From contig CAXKVV010001229.1 in NCBI GenBank assembly GCA_964058805.1, positions 1 through 28,094 of the forward strand: a DNA stretch of 28,094 bases, given 5' to 3'. Positions 10,642 to 21,384 of this stretch are shown in pieces. This DNA is from Schoenoplectus triqueter. Lineage: Eukaryota; Streptophyta; Magnoliopsida; Poales; Cyperaceae. The notes below the pieces were generated by a model. It was not told the DNA's origin, made no database searches, and saw nothing but the letters and a program-made list of their open reading frames with translations. Numbering within the stretch: position 1 is the stretch's first letter; each line of letters starts with the position of its first letter. The position numbers were made by a program, and so were the translations under genes.

Positions 10642-12515
10642 CAGCTTGGCAACTCGCATAAATGTACAGTCGTCACCTAATATCCAGAAACATCTGAACA
10701 CGCAAAACAAAACGACACAGTGTACTTCAAAAAACGAAAATTGTACTGGGAATTAGGTCCATTACATGACATGGGACGGGATCAATCAAGGTGGTTAGCA
10801 CGAGGATTTTAGCGATAGGTCTGCTCCTAACACCCCGGTTTCCCTGCTATATTTTTCCAATATAAAAAGGAAGAAAAAAAAAAGAAAAAGAACTAATTAA
10901 TTAACCTGTTCAGTTGACAAATATAAAATTAAACTCATAAAAAGGCCTGAAGAGCTCAAAGTATTATGGTATCCTTCACAGCTAGTGCCTAGTGCCTACG
11001 AGCCTACGACTGGAGTAATTAACCATCTGTTGTGAAATACGTGTCCAGAGGGATCAATTGACCAGTTTATCATAAGTGACCATCGTTATTTCAAATGAGT
11101 AATGAGCTGTTAACGGTTCATAAAAGAAATATTACAACTGGGATTATAAAAATTTATGAAAAACCATCTTTCGAACAAGTATTTGAGATAATGTTTTCCG
11201 TAAACTTTTTTCTTTTGATATTTAAACTTGGAAGACATGATTCTCATCTCAGCTAAAAGAAATTATAGTGAATTATGGTAATACATGATTGAAACTTTAA
11301 CATAAGCAGTTCGCACTGAAAATATTATAGATTCATTAATATACACCGCACGTTTCAAAATCAATTATAATGCATAGTATATATTACAGGAAAAAAAAGT
11401 TTGATATAGATGTAGCAATAGAGGTGACAAAATCCAATCTCATCCGATCTAATCTATTTTTTTAAAAGTCAAATTAGTATAATTAAATATGAAATAAAAT
11501 GATATACAATTCAATCGAAATTAATTTAAAATTAAAAAATTAGTATATAAATTGACCTAATCAAACCCGTCCAATTAGTACCTATGTAGCATACTAGAGT
11601 ACGAAAATTAGAACAACTAATCATGATATTAATGTACTATATTTTTCCAAACTAACCAATTAGCATATCTCATTTCAGGGAACGGACAAATGATAACAAA
11701 TGGAATTTTAGTTAGTATGAACCGTGGACTGGACTATACTTTAAGTTTCAAACGGACAACAATTAAAACTTTACACTTGAAATTCTGAAATACTTATGGC
11801 CGTCAGATTATTACAACACTAAGAAACCCACTTTTAAACTTGTCATGACAAAAATTTCTACTCAAAATCGGTGTTTTTAATATATTATTGTTACTTTTTT
11901 TTCTTTCAGTTAGGTACTTGAATTAGATCAAACTTATAAACGTATCTCAAGTCGTGAACGAATTTTAGACCCATGAGATACAGATAGATTCAGAAGGTAT
12001 AAAAAATTCATTAAATTGTATATTAGCGATTACCAAATGATATGTAAAAAACAAATAATTTAATTAATACATTAATTTAATTTATTATTATTTGACCTAG
12101 CACAAAACGACCAACAAAAATCATGAAATTTTATGATTTAAATTTAAATTAAAAAATTAAACTAGTAGCATCTTGGATACACAAAAGTCTGTTGGCATTA
12201 AACCCTCCTCATAAATAAATAAATAAATCTGCAATTTGTTTCATCCATTACTACTTTTAAACTCTTGATGTTTTTACATTACTTTTTAACTAATATAATT
12301 TTGATAAAACTGAATAAACTAAATAAAATTTTTGGTTTGTTTAATTTTTTTATTATAACTTTATAAATATTAATATAATTCATAATTTAACAAGTTAAAT
12401 AAAACTTTTATTATTTTAATTTGAACCGAACTCACCTAAGAGAAGCGTAAACAGATAAACTCCTGCTAGGTAACTAGGTATGTTAGAACTTATAAATATG
12501 GAACCTAAAAGCCTA
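10642..12515. other. Gene-free intergenic stretch
   Basis: Apart from the hAT MITE at 11419-11584, no gene or RNA gene is supported. A TATAAAAAGG string at about 10861 lies in AT-rich sequence with no following open frame, so I do not call a promoter. An ATAA/AAAT microsatellite occurs at about 12211-12228. Confidence 0.55.
11419..11584. mobile_element. hAT MITE TAGAGGTGACAA, 166 bp
   Basis: The element starts TAGAGGTGACAAAATCC and ends CCAATTAGTACCTA (reverse complement TAGGTACTAATTGG). It is flanked by TGTAGCAA (11411-11418) and TGTAGCAT (11585-11592), an 8-bp target duplication with one change. Its termini resemble those of the fragment ending at 6745. The core is AT-rich with no coding capacity. 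Confidence 0.85.
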
Positions 12516-12524
12516 TAATTTATG

Positions 12525-12815
12525 GGGGAAGGATCCAGGACGATGGCTTATTTTGACTATCTTGAGTCTTGATTATGAATTTTTAAATAAATATAAAAAA
12601 ATAAATAAATAAAATATATATTTTACTTATACATTGAAGATTAATAATATTTTAAATTTTATGCAATTCCATCAACAATCATTAAAATTTTATACAATTT
12701 GTAATAATTTTAATTTAAAGGTTTTTAATGAAATATCAAATAATAATGAAATTATTTGATATTTTTCTATTTGTTTAAAAGCTTGTGAAAATAAGCCATT
12801 GTCAAGGGTATCCCC
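12525..12815. mobile_element. Mutator-type MITE, GGGATCC family, copy 2
   Basis: The 291-bp element begins GGGGAAGGATCC and ends AAGGGTATCCCC, flanked by exact 9-bp copies of TAATTTATG at 12516-12524 and 12816-12824. The arms are inverted repeats sharing ATGGCTTATTTT and TTTTTAAAYAAAT-type blocks. Core motifs (TTTTAATG, ATATCAAATAATAATGAAAT) match 7946-8459 and 24467-24825. It has no coding capacity and is likely moved by a Mutator transposase encoded elsewhere. Confidence 0.94.
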
Positions 12816-12824
12816 TAATTTATG

Positions 12825-13920
12825 TGCGAGTGCAGTTGTATTTGTCAGTTGGGCCCACCAAACTCGGAGAAAAAATAAGAATATGCCTCCCCTCTTGTCA
12901 ATGGAATAAGGTTTACAAAACGAACAATGACCTTTCTCCTAACTTGCGTGTTAACGTTCTATATCTAGCATTTTCTTTTACGAAGTCCAATTAATGACAA
13001 TTATTGCACATGGGGAGTGCTTTCATGGAACTTATTGTTAGTTTCCTAGAAAACAACAAGGCTGTTAGAAATGGAATTCTCACCCAGTTTAATGAATAAT
13101 AATGCTGAAGCATAAGTGCTGGGAAGAATATATTACATTATCAGATCTTTGCAATTTAAAATCAAGTCGATTTTAGAAATATGTATAAGTATTACATGCA
13201 GGATTGTAGGCAGTCGTTATCAGAACTGTTTCTAAACAAATAGAAACTTAATTAATTGTTTCTGTAAATAGGGTACCCATCCACAATAAAAAAAAGTTCT
13301 CAATTTTGCGTGTACCATGTTTGAAGGGACACAAAAGCTGAAATATATCAGACACTTAATTACAAATCTTGGTAGCAATGAAAATAAAAGGGCAAAAATC
13401 TTTCTTCGTTTGTTGTGTTAGAAAGTGAAGCAACAAAGATAAAGTGTCAAAAGTTAATGATTTTGATAATTTAACTGCGTTGTAACTTGATACATCTAAA
13501 GCTCCTAAAATCGTTTTTGTTTGATAAATTAAAGGTCTTCAGACACTTAAATGACTTACCAAACACCTTTGAAAGGAAAAACAAAAAAAAAAACTTTGGT
13601 TCTACTTGTTTTTCTACGGAATGTTTTTGTACGTAAATTGTATTACTTTAATACTGTTGACAATTATACTAGGCTGTATTTGTCGGCCTGGCACGGCTTG
13701 TTGCTCTGTAACCTCTGTTTTCGTATCAATTGCAACTACTACATATTTTTATTCTTTGCAACAACAAATATACCACACTCACATCCCTTGTAGGCTTGTA
13801 GCGGATGTTGGCCACTTGGTCCCCTCTCTCTCTTGCCCTCTTTCAGTTTGCTCCATAGAAGAAACAGAGTTGCTCTGCTTGTTTCTTTCACCGACTCCAA
13901 AAATATATGTTGAGGTACCC
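12825..13920. other. Intergenic stretch upstream of the CSLC gene
   Basis: No gene or transposon border was found. Open frames crossing 13551-14100 on both strands run through the CT-rich promoter of the next gene and have no family similarity. The distal part probably contains enhancer sequence for the CSLC gene, but I see no motif that I would name. Confidence 0.5.
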
Positions 13921-13940
13921 GCTCCTATTCTCAATCTCTC

Positions 13941-13975
13941 TATATTTATCCTCTCTTTGCTCTCCCCTTTGAAAC
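13941..13975 (+). promoter_or_regulatory. Candidate core promoter of the CSLC gene
   Basis: TATATTTA at 13941-13948 is followed by a pyrimidine-rich patch (CCTCTCTTTGCTCTCCCC, 13950-13967), a common plant core promoter arrangement. The distance to the coding start at 14243 would leave a leader of about 270 bases. The TATA match is not perfect and no start site data exist, so this is a candidate only. Confidence 0.35.
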
Positions 13976-14087
13976 TCAGTTGCACATCTAACTTTTCATT
14001 GATATTACTTTTCCCAATTTTTGTTCTGGACAAAACGATTTCTGAGATACTCAAAAATCTCTATCATAATCATCCAAATTCACGACA

Positions 14088-14129
14088 ATGCTGCTCGTAA
14101 GAAAATGCAACCTTCCTACTAAGTACTGA
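14088..14129 (+). CDS. Upstream ORF 1 in the CSLC leader (13 codons)
   Basis: An ATG at 14088 with A at -3 opens a 13-codon frame ending at TGA 14127-14129, upstream of the main start. A possible leader intron (donor GTAAG at 14097, acceptor TTTACAG ending 14154, 58 bases) would shorten it to three codons. Whether it is translated cannot be seen from sequence. It is listed because it lies inside the probable 5' leader. Confidence 0.3.
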   Translation: MLLVRKCNLPTKY

Positions 14130-14207
14130 CTTTTGGAACTTTTTCTGTTTACAGTGATCTCTTTCGTATTGTTTATCTCTAAATTAAAATAGAGGGAACA
14201 TAAAGAC

Positions 14208-14234
14208 ATGGAAGGGTGCCTCCAAATTCTGTAG
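14208..14234 (+). CDS. Upstream ORF 2 overlapping the ancestral CSLC start (8 codons)
   Basis: The ATG at 14208 has G at -3 and G at +4, a strong context, and opens an eight-codon frame ending TAG at 14232-14234. It is out of frame with the CSLC protein and overlaps the codon where the family normally starts (14216, here GTG). The stop lies eight bases before the in-frame ATG at 14243, so ribosomes would have to leak past it or reinitiate. Confidence 0.4.
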   Translation: MEGCLQIL

Positions 14235-14242
14235 CACTCAAA

Positions 14243-17200
14243 ATGGAGGACCCCAACAATCTCTCTCTCGTGCAATTTGACTGTCAAATTTCTGAAAAAG
14301 GGAACAAGTTCAAGAGTACAAAGCAATTGACATGGCTTTTGGTTCTCCGAGTACAGAGAGTCACCTCTTCTGTTTCAAATTCGATTAAAATCTTAAAGCA
14401 CCGAGCTTTCTTCAAGAGAAGAGAAGAAACGAGGAAAAGTGGGAAAATACGAAGTTTCCTTAAAATTATTTTTGTTCTCTCATTTTTCACTTTATTGTTT
14501 GAGATATATGCACATTGGAAGAAATGGAACTTGGGGCACATGATTCGGCCTCATGAAGTCACTAACATAGCTCATGCTGTATATTTGCAATGGATTTCAA
14601 TTAGAGCTGATTATATTGCACCATTCATAGTTTATCTGTCAAGATTTTGTATAGTTCTTTTTCTGGTACAATCGGTTGATCGATTTGTGCAATGTGTGGG
14701 CTGCTTCTGGATCAAGTGTATGAGATTAAAGCCAGTTTTCCCGAAGAATGCTAGCTCATATTATCCTCTGGTGCTTGTTCAAATTCCTATGTGCAATGAA
14801 AAAGAGGTAATGATGAATACAATTGATATCTTATTTGATTTTTTTTTAATTTATCTTCCTGTTTTAATTTGAACTGACATCAATTAATTAAGGAAAAGCC
14901 AATTTAGTTTCTGAAACTTTTAGCTATAACAAAAGTTCCGTTAGACAGATTTCAGCAGTCCTAAAGGCTTGTTTTAGTTAAAGTGATGTATCATTGGATG
15001 ATACATCTTTTTTATGTTTGTAATATAATATTTTTTGTAAGAATTTAAGAAGTTTACTCTTTCTTGTTCTTTTTGGAATGAGGTCGTTAACATTATGCTT
15101 TTCAAAACAAACCGAATGCACATTCAAAATTAAATTAAATGTATATATTGTTTAGCTTAGATATCTCATCTTCCATATAAAGCAACAATTTCAAACTAGT
15201 CAATACGTACAATAAATAAAGCATAGTAAACCAACAAGTAATATGCATAAAATTCCTCTTTTTTGGCAAAAGAAAGTAAGAAAATCACTATTTTCCTATT
15301 AATTTTCTTTTTGCTAAATAAAATAAGAAGATCACTCTTTTTTCAGTTTTTTTATAATAATTATTTAAATAATTCTAATTTTAATAATAAGAGTGATAAA
15401 ATTGAAATTTTGAGAATACGAATGGCAGCGCGCCACTGCCAGTGGTGCGGTGTAAACGCGCCATTAGAAGTGACGTGTTTGTGCAAACGCGCCACTCCCT
15501 TTCAGTCTTTTTTTAAAGTTAGAGTTGCATAGGTCAGTGGGAAAAACACCATTCTCACTGGCATTTTTCAATTTTTTTTTAGAAAAAAAAACTGAAAAGT
15601 AAAAAAGAAAGGAAAGACGCTGATATTTTAAAATTTTAATTTTATCACTCATATTATTAAAATTAAAATTATTTGAATAATTATATAAAAAAAACTGCTC
15701 TTTTTTAGAGGGGATAGAGACTTTCTTTGAATGAATATTTTTATTTTGCATATTTTCGTGATCAGTTAACAAAAATTATATTTCAGTAATCAATAGGCTC
15801 TAAAAACTTTTTAAAAGAACAACTAAATTTGTAAGAAAAGAAAACAAATCAACTTCAATGTTGAAATTCTCTTCAGGTCAACCAAGTGCCCCCTCTGCCT
15901 ACCAGAAAATTGGTTGGCGGATGCTGGTATGAGCTCGATTGAAATAGTACAATGTACCGAATATGATGAAATTATATTGCATATAAAACTGAAATTATTA
16001 GTTCAATTTCTTTATTGGAATTCTAAAATAGTCTAGGAGAAAATTTTCATATCCCAATTTCTACATCTGACTTATAGGTTTATGAGCAATCTATTGCTGC
16101 TGCATGCAATTTGGATTGGCCACGAGACAGGCTCTTAATTCAAGTCTTAGACGATTCTGACAACCAGCTGGTTCAAATTCTAATTAAAAACGAAGTATCC
16201 AGGTGGAAACAAAAGGGAGCAAACATAATATACCGACACAGATATTACAGGACAGGCTACAAGGCAGGAAACCTAAGCTCGGCCATGGCATGTGATTATG
16301 TTCGCGATTATGAATTTGTTGCTCTTTTCGATGCTGATTTCCAGCCAAACCCTGATTTTCTCAAACAAACAGTACCACATTTCAAGGTTCAGTATTTCTT
16401 TGTTTCTTTTCCTCATTTTTCCCTTTACTTTTACACATTTCAAGACGTAATTCCTGTTATATATATACTTGTATCTTATGTTAGGTACTTCTTAATATAT
16501 GTCGTGACAAATATTATGCTTCAGCACTTTGCCATATGTACTCCTAATACAAAAATTGAAAATGTTGATCGTCTTTCAATGCAGGACAATCCCCAATTAG
16601 GTCTAGTTCAAGCAAGATGGTCGTTTATAAACAAAGATGAGAACCTTCTGACACGACTCCAGAACATAAATCTTGCCTTCCATTTCGAGGTTGAGCAACA
16701 AGTGAATGGCATCTTTTTGAACTTTTTTGGTTTTAATGGCACGGCTGGTGTTTGGAGAATAAAAGCTCTGGAAGAATCCGGAGGGTGGCTTGAGAGAACC
16801 ACCGTAGAGGATATGGACATTGCAGTCCGGGCCCACATCAAAGGCTGGAAATTTATATTTCTCAATGATGTCAAGGTATATGAGTTTGGAGGAGAAATGA
16901 AGCATATTCATTTTTTTTAATGTTTAAGTACAAATCATTGATTAATTATTTTGTTCATAACTTCGTAATTGGGCCACGTATGAAAAATCTCAACTAATTT
17001 CTACACAAATCATTGATTAATTGCTTTGCTCATAGCTTCACTATAAACTACTTACATTTTATTTTTAATTAGGTTTTATGTGAAGTTCCCGAGTCTTATA
17101 AGGCTTACAAGAAGCAGCAACACAGGTGGCACTCTGGTCCTATGCAACTCTTTAGACTATGCCTTCCAAGTATCATATACTCCAAGGTTTGCATCATGTT

Positions 17201-17897
17201 AGATCTAAAGATCTGATTTAATTGTGATATCTTGTGTTTCTTCTCCTGGTAAATTAGTTTCAGAATTACTCTTTTATGACAGATTTCTGCATGGAAGAAG
17301 ATGAACCTCATATTTCTTTTTTTTCTGCTTCGAAAGCTTATACTACCATTTTATTCCTTCACACTATTTTGCATAATCCTGCCTCTCACAATGTTTGTGC
17401 CAGAAGCAGAGTTACCAGTTTGGGTTATCTGCTATGTACCAGTGTTCATGTCTTTACTAAATGTTCTTCCATCTCCCAAATCATTCCCTTTCATAATCCC
17501 TTACCTCCTGTTTGAAAACACCATGTCTGTGACAAAATTTTATGCCATGATCTCTGGCTTGTTTCAACTTGGCAATTCATATGAATGGGTCGTAACCAAG
17601 AAAACTGGACGATCGTCTGATACCGACCTACTAGAAACTGGAAAGAAGGCACTGGAGAAGTCCATTTCCGAGAGTGATCTAGAGCTGGGAGGTGCAGCAG
17701 ATGAGGAAGAAGAGAAGGTGAGAAAGAAAAGAAATAGGATATATAAGAACGAGTTTTTTCTCGCATGTCTGTTACTGACAGCTGCGGCCCGCAGCTTGTT
17801 ATCAGCACAAGGTGTTCATTTCTACTTTCTGCTTTTTCAAGGGCTTTCTTTTCTCGTGGTTGGTTTGGATCTTATAGGAGAGCAAGTCGGATCATGA
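14243..17897 (+). CDS. CSLC4: Cellulose synthase-like C, xyloglucan beta-1,4-glucan synthase (5 exons)
   Basis: This is a family 2 glycosyltransferase of the CSLC group, known to polymerise the beta-1,4-glucan backbone of xyloglucan from UDP-glucose in the Golgi. Exons: 14243-14806, 16078-16386, 16585-16875, 17073-17186, 17283-17897, all bounded by GT...AG and all in phase 0, giving 630 residues. The GT2 residues are present: LDDSD (about 212-216), FDAD (272-275), VED (365-367) and QQHRW (403-407). Hydrophobic segments lie at about 72-90, 126-147, 431-463, 471-487, 583-600 and 605-624. The N-terminal PNSVAL.MEDPNN pattern and the TKKTGRSS and LDLIGEQ strings point to the CSLC4 branch; paralogue choice is less certain than family. 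The usual start position reads GTG (14216), so I use the ATG at 14243. The acidic/basic loop before the last two membrane segments (about 537-582) is some 20 residues shorter than I recall for Arabidopsis CSLC4. Confidence 0.93.
14807..16077 (+). other. CSLC intron 1, carrying a MITE
   Basis: The 1271-base intron starts GTAATG and ends CTTATAG. It contains the 354-bp Mutator-type MITE at 15344-15697 and, at 14985-15007, a perfect 10-bp inverted repeat GATGTATCAT/ATGATACATC with a 3-base loop. The open frames inside it on both strands come from the MITE arms and are not exons. Confidence 0.85.
15344..15697. mobile_element. Mutator-type MITE CAGTTTTTTTATA in CSLC intron 1
   Basis: The 354-bp element starts CAGTTTTTTTATAATAATTA and ends TATATAAAAAAAACTG, with imperfect inverted arms of roughly 90 bp. 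It is flanked by exact 9-bp copies of CTCTTTTTT at 15335-15343 and 15698-15706. The centre carries a near-perfect hairpin CGCGCCACT-GCC-AGTGGTGCG (15429-15449) and two direct AAACGCGCCA motifs (about 15454 and 15485). The arms and the GACAGCG/GGCAGCG junction match the element near 22555-22890. It is non-coding and presumably removed with the intron. Confidence 0.93.
16387..16584 (+). other. CSLC intron 2, open in frame
   Basis: This 198-base intron (GTTCAG...TGCAG) is a multiple of three and has no stop in the CSLC frame, so exons 2 and 3 form one continuous open frame through it. Retention would insert 66 residues between the FDAD segment and the DNPQLGLVQ segment of the catalytic domain. 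Confidence 0.85.
16876..17072 (+). repeat. CSLC intron 3 with an internal duplication
   Basis: The 197-base intron holds two diverged direct copies of a segment starting ACAAATCATTGATTAATT, at about 16930 and 17015, a spacing of 85 bases and roughly 40-45 bases alike. The intron borders GTATAT and TTAG are intact. Confidence 0.75.
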
Positions 17898-19591
17898 CAG
17901 TTGCTCTTTATCAATTTTTACATGTAACATTTTCATTTAATTTATACCTTGCTGGTTTCAACATGTTTGTAAAAAACCTTGAGAAAATGTAAAAGAGAAT
18001 TGTGCATTGTCTTAATTTTTAATTTGTGCCTGGTTCAGTGTCATTAAAAGTTTCTGGCCATTAGGTTTTCATTAAATTGCTTATTAAGACAACCAGTAAA
18101 TGATCCTGTCAGGCTATTTAATGGGCCTAGATTATTCATGGGCCAATATTCAACTTACTACTTGCAAATTGCAATATAATGGAAGCAATATGAATTCAAA
18201 TCAAATCAAGGGATCCAGTGACGTATACAAAAAAAATAACAGCGAATGATTGATTCTGATATTTTTTTTCTTAGACAAAGATAAAAATCTAGTTCATAAA
18301 TTTTATTTTATGTCTATCAAAATTTGAATTCATAATTTTTTTTAAATCATTTTAGTCAGTTATCACTTAAACTACTGTATCTTTTTGTACCTATCGAGAT
18401 TCATCCTGGTATTGATGCAGTCTGGCAGAATTTTTGTGATTGAAGAAGGTGGAAGAACAAAGTAGAAGGAACAATGTAGATTCTGGAATCTGTAATGATA
18501 GGAACAAATGGAATTAAAAAAGATAGGTGGCCGTGGCATTATGGCATTGGCAATTGTTTCGTTTTCATTTGTTGGTTGGTTGGTTTGACACGCATCATGC
18601 ATTCATACTCCCCATTCAAGCTAAGTTCCTTTGATCCTTTCTCATACTTTCCGGGTCCCTACTTTATTCAAGGGAATCGGATGCTCTGCGTCATGCCTGG
18701 AGGTTAGTAGCATGTGGCGAGTCACTGACATTCAAAATCATTCTACTTCATTTTACCATGAACCATTGCTCTGAATTTTTGTATAGTATGTCCACCATCA
18801 GCAGTGCAGCACCATAGTCCATAGTGCGCGTTGTACTGTGTTTCACACTGGTAATGCTGTGCGCCGGAGTTGTGTTCTAGAGAAGCGTTATTTCATGGGA
18901 AAAAATATTTGGTGGGGAATTGAATTCCAACCATACCACCTCTCTACATATCATTCAAATGGATGTTTGTCGTGTGGTAAAGGTCATGCAAGGTTGAATG
19001 TTATCTTCATATATTTTAATTTTCTTATCCGATCGATGAATTTTCTCAAGAAAAGTATGAAGTGAGGTGTAGTTAGCAATTAATTCATGGTTACATATGG
19101 AAGCTCGTTATTAGTCGTTCATGTTTTAGTCCTGAGTTGACACAGACATTTATTTGTGCAGTTGTCGTTCATCGTGAATAAAAAATTTTGGTATTAGTTG
19201 GTCCTAGATGATAGTTATCAACATGTGCTGCGTTTTAATTTGTTCACTTCGAGTTATAGTAGGATTATTTTATTATCGAGACTATAATCTGATGACAGGA
19301 TAATCTCCCAGCAAGATTTGCAGAATCAAAATTCGAAATCCGCTATCAAGATCATTTATTTTGTCTAAAGAATACAGCCCCAATTTTCAACTGTTCGTTA
19401 ATTTGACTGTATTGTGGTTGAACATGTATTTAATTGAAGAACTGAGAGTTGGCAGGTCGCTCTTCTCGTGACTTTATGCTTGTATGGTCGGGTCACTGAA
19501 AGATTTCTCATTTAAACAGAGGCATAATTTTGGTGTATGTGCCGATATAACAAAAAGGAAGCTTTATTTTTGGATATATCGAATATGGAGA
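17898..19591. other. 3' flank of the CSLC gene and gene-free stretch
   Basis: The CSLC 3' untranslated region must begin here. No canonical AATAAA was seen close behind the stop, which is common in plants, so the polyadenylation site is not placed. Open frames near 18372-18707 and 18838-19065 show no family similarity. No further gene is supported. Confidence 0.5.
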
Positions 19592-19999
19592 GATGTTGAT
19601 TAATATAAAAATATTAATATTTTAATTCGAAGTGTACGTCACTTAAATTTTATCATAATATATTTAAAATTTAAATTTATCATTTTCATTAAATTCTTCA
19701 TATAAAAATATTAGGATATAAAAATTAGGTTTGTTTGGAATTTTCTAAGTATATATTTTAGATTTTTCAAAAGCAACTTTAAAATAATAATAAAGTATTA
19801 AATATTTATATGCCATTTTTAAAAAATTAAAAATAAATACTTAAAAAACTCTAAACAACTCAAATTTTTGTATCCTTAATATTTTTATATGAAAATTTTA
19901 AATGAGAAGGATAAATTTAAATTTCAAACATAACATAATAAAATTTTAGCCGTATATACCTTGAACCGAAATATAAATATTTTCATATTAGTCAGCCAT
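19592..19999. mobile_element. Foldback (long inverted repeat) element, about 400 bp
   Basis: Nearly the whole segment is two inverted arms of about 170-190 bases. Left: TGATTAATATAAAAATATT, later AAATTTAAATTTATC, TTCATATAAAAATATTAGGA. The right arm gives, in reverse complement, TGACTAATATGAAAATATT, AAATTTAAATTTATC, TTCATATAAAAATATTAAGG. The order and spacing are conserved. I could not fix a target duplication; the ends may extend to GATG/CATC. The transcript of either strand would fold into a long hairpin. Confidence 0.8.
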
Positions 20000-21384
20000 C
20001 ATATTTATACTATATATATATATAAAAACCACTATGCTTAAATTACTATTTCTACATATAACAGTCAGACGAGTGAAGATAATTTAATTTACAAATATTA
20101 TAAAAAGAACGATGATCAATGGTCTTGGCAATTTTTATATTTTACCACGGGTAATAAACTTTAAACCTGCCACGTATATACAAACTAACCTTTTTGTTAT
20201 GCTAAAATTCAAGACTAATGCCTAAGGTTCTATTTTCTGTGTGAAATTGTAGAACTAAAATTTGATTAGATATTTTTATAGATTTTTAAAATTAAAACTG
20301 AGCATCATTCCTAAGAGCCGGATCAGATCTAACGAATTTATAAGCGAGTTGGGTAAGGTTCGGATTTGGAAAGGATCTTTAGTGGGCTAAATTCAAAAGA
20401 TTTAATTTTTTAAGGGTAAATCTGATACTTAAAAGACCCGGTCCTTATTAAGCCTTTCGGGTTTTAATGGTCTGATAAGGAACAGATTTAAAAGAGATTT
20501 TCTCATTTATTAATTATTTTTTTATTTTGTAGAATATTTAAATTAATTAAAATAAAACATAAAATATTTAAAAAATAAGCAAACTTTATAACTATAAATG
20601 TAGAAAAATAACATACTTTTAAATAAAAATTAGAACACGAGAATTTAAAAATAATCGAGTTTGCAAAGAACTTAAATGTTTGAGAATGATCGGATTTGAG
20701 AAGGATCGAATAAAAAATAAATCATTCTTTCAGAGTTAGGCACAATCTTTTCCAAATCTGACCATTATAATGTGAAAGAACTGAACCGGATTGGAGGGAC
20801 AGATAAAAATCAAATTTCTCAATAAACCGAACGGATCGAATTCAAGAGCTCAACCTTATGAGTTATGCTTAATTCAAACGCTTGAATTTCATTTTTATTT
20901 TATTTTCAAAAAAATTTTGTTGTTATGTGTATGTTGATATCTCCCAGGATATGCATGGTCTGCCAATTATTAGACTTTTGCCCGTAAAAAAGCTCCGGGT
21001 ATCCTGTTTATTCTTTTTTTTTCCCAACCACACTATACAGCGAAGCAAACAAAAACTAGTATTGATATGGAAATTCAAATCCTCTCACAATTTACTGTGT
21101 TTCAAGTGTTGTTCGGATTTCTTTATGAATTTAAATATTGTCCATAATATTATTCCCTTCAGCAACTGGCTATTTTATTTTCTGAAGTACCTTGCAGGGA
21201 TACGCACCCATTGATATGATGGGTTTTTTTCTGCTTCAAAAACAACAAATAAATAAATGAAAAAAATAAATAGAGTAGCATGATGACTTCTCAAGTTTGT
21301 CTTTATTAGCTTAGGAGAAAACCAAAACGAATTTTGAAACTACGAAAAAAATCTCTAAAAAATTGGTCCAATAAGTCAATCGGT
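20000..21384. other. Gene-free intergenic stretch
   Basis: Between about 20320 and 20840 motifs such as GGATCGAA, CGGATTTG and CCGAACGGATCGAA recur on both sides of an AT-rich core, resembling a decayed transposon, but no termini or target duplication were found. The open frame near 20882-21214 has no family similarity. Nothing else was recognised. Confidence 0.45.

Noticed and set aside
9765..10756. Several open frames on both strands through the GC arms, rich in G, P, D, R and T
   Set aside because: They exist in many frames at once because GGACCG repeats contain no stops, and they lie inside a delimited transposon. The composition is that of the repeat, not of a protein family.
1..13900. 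Searched for tRNA, rRNA and CRISPR-like arrays
   Set aside because: GGTTC-type strings such as the one near 4868 fall in hAT elements and lack a tRNA fold; no rRNA stretch and no regularly spaced repeats with unique spacers were seen.
13551..14100. Open frames upstream of the CSLC gene, one of 164 codons on the + strand
   Set aside because: They run through the CT-rich promoter and leader, appear hydrophobic only because of that composition, do not start at a supported ATG, and show no family similarity.
14097..14154. A leader intron in the CSLC gene (GTAAG ... TTTACAG)
   Set aside because: The signals are good, but 58 bases is very short for a plant intron, so it is only mentioned with the upstream frame and not called as a feature.
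14208..14216. Splicing into the AG at 14213-14214 from an unseen upstream ATG exon to restore the start
   Set aside because: There is no pyrimidine tract before that AG and no candidate upstream exon was found.
15263..15772. Opposed open frames in CSLC intron 1 with similar peptides on both strands
   Set aside because: The similarity of the two peptides is the result of the inverted arms of the MITE at 15344-15697.
16603..16911. Open frames on the - strand opposite CSLC exon 3
   Set aside because: They are shadows of the conserved catalytic exon, which is clearly coding on the + strand.
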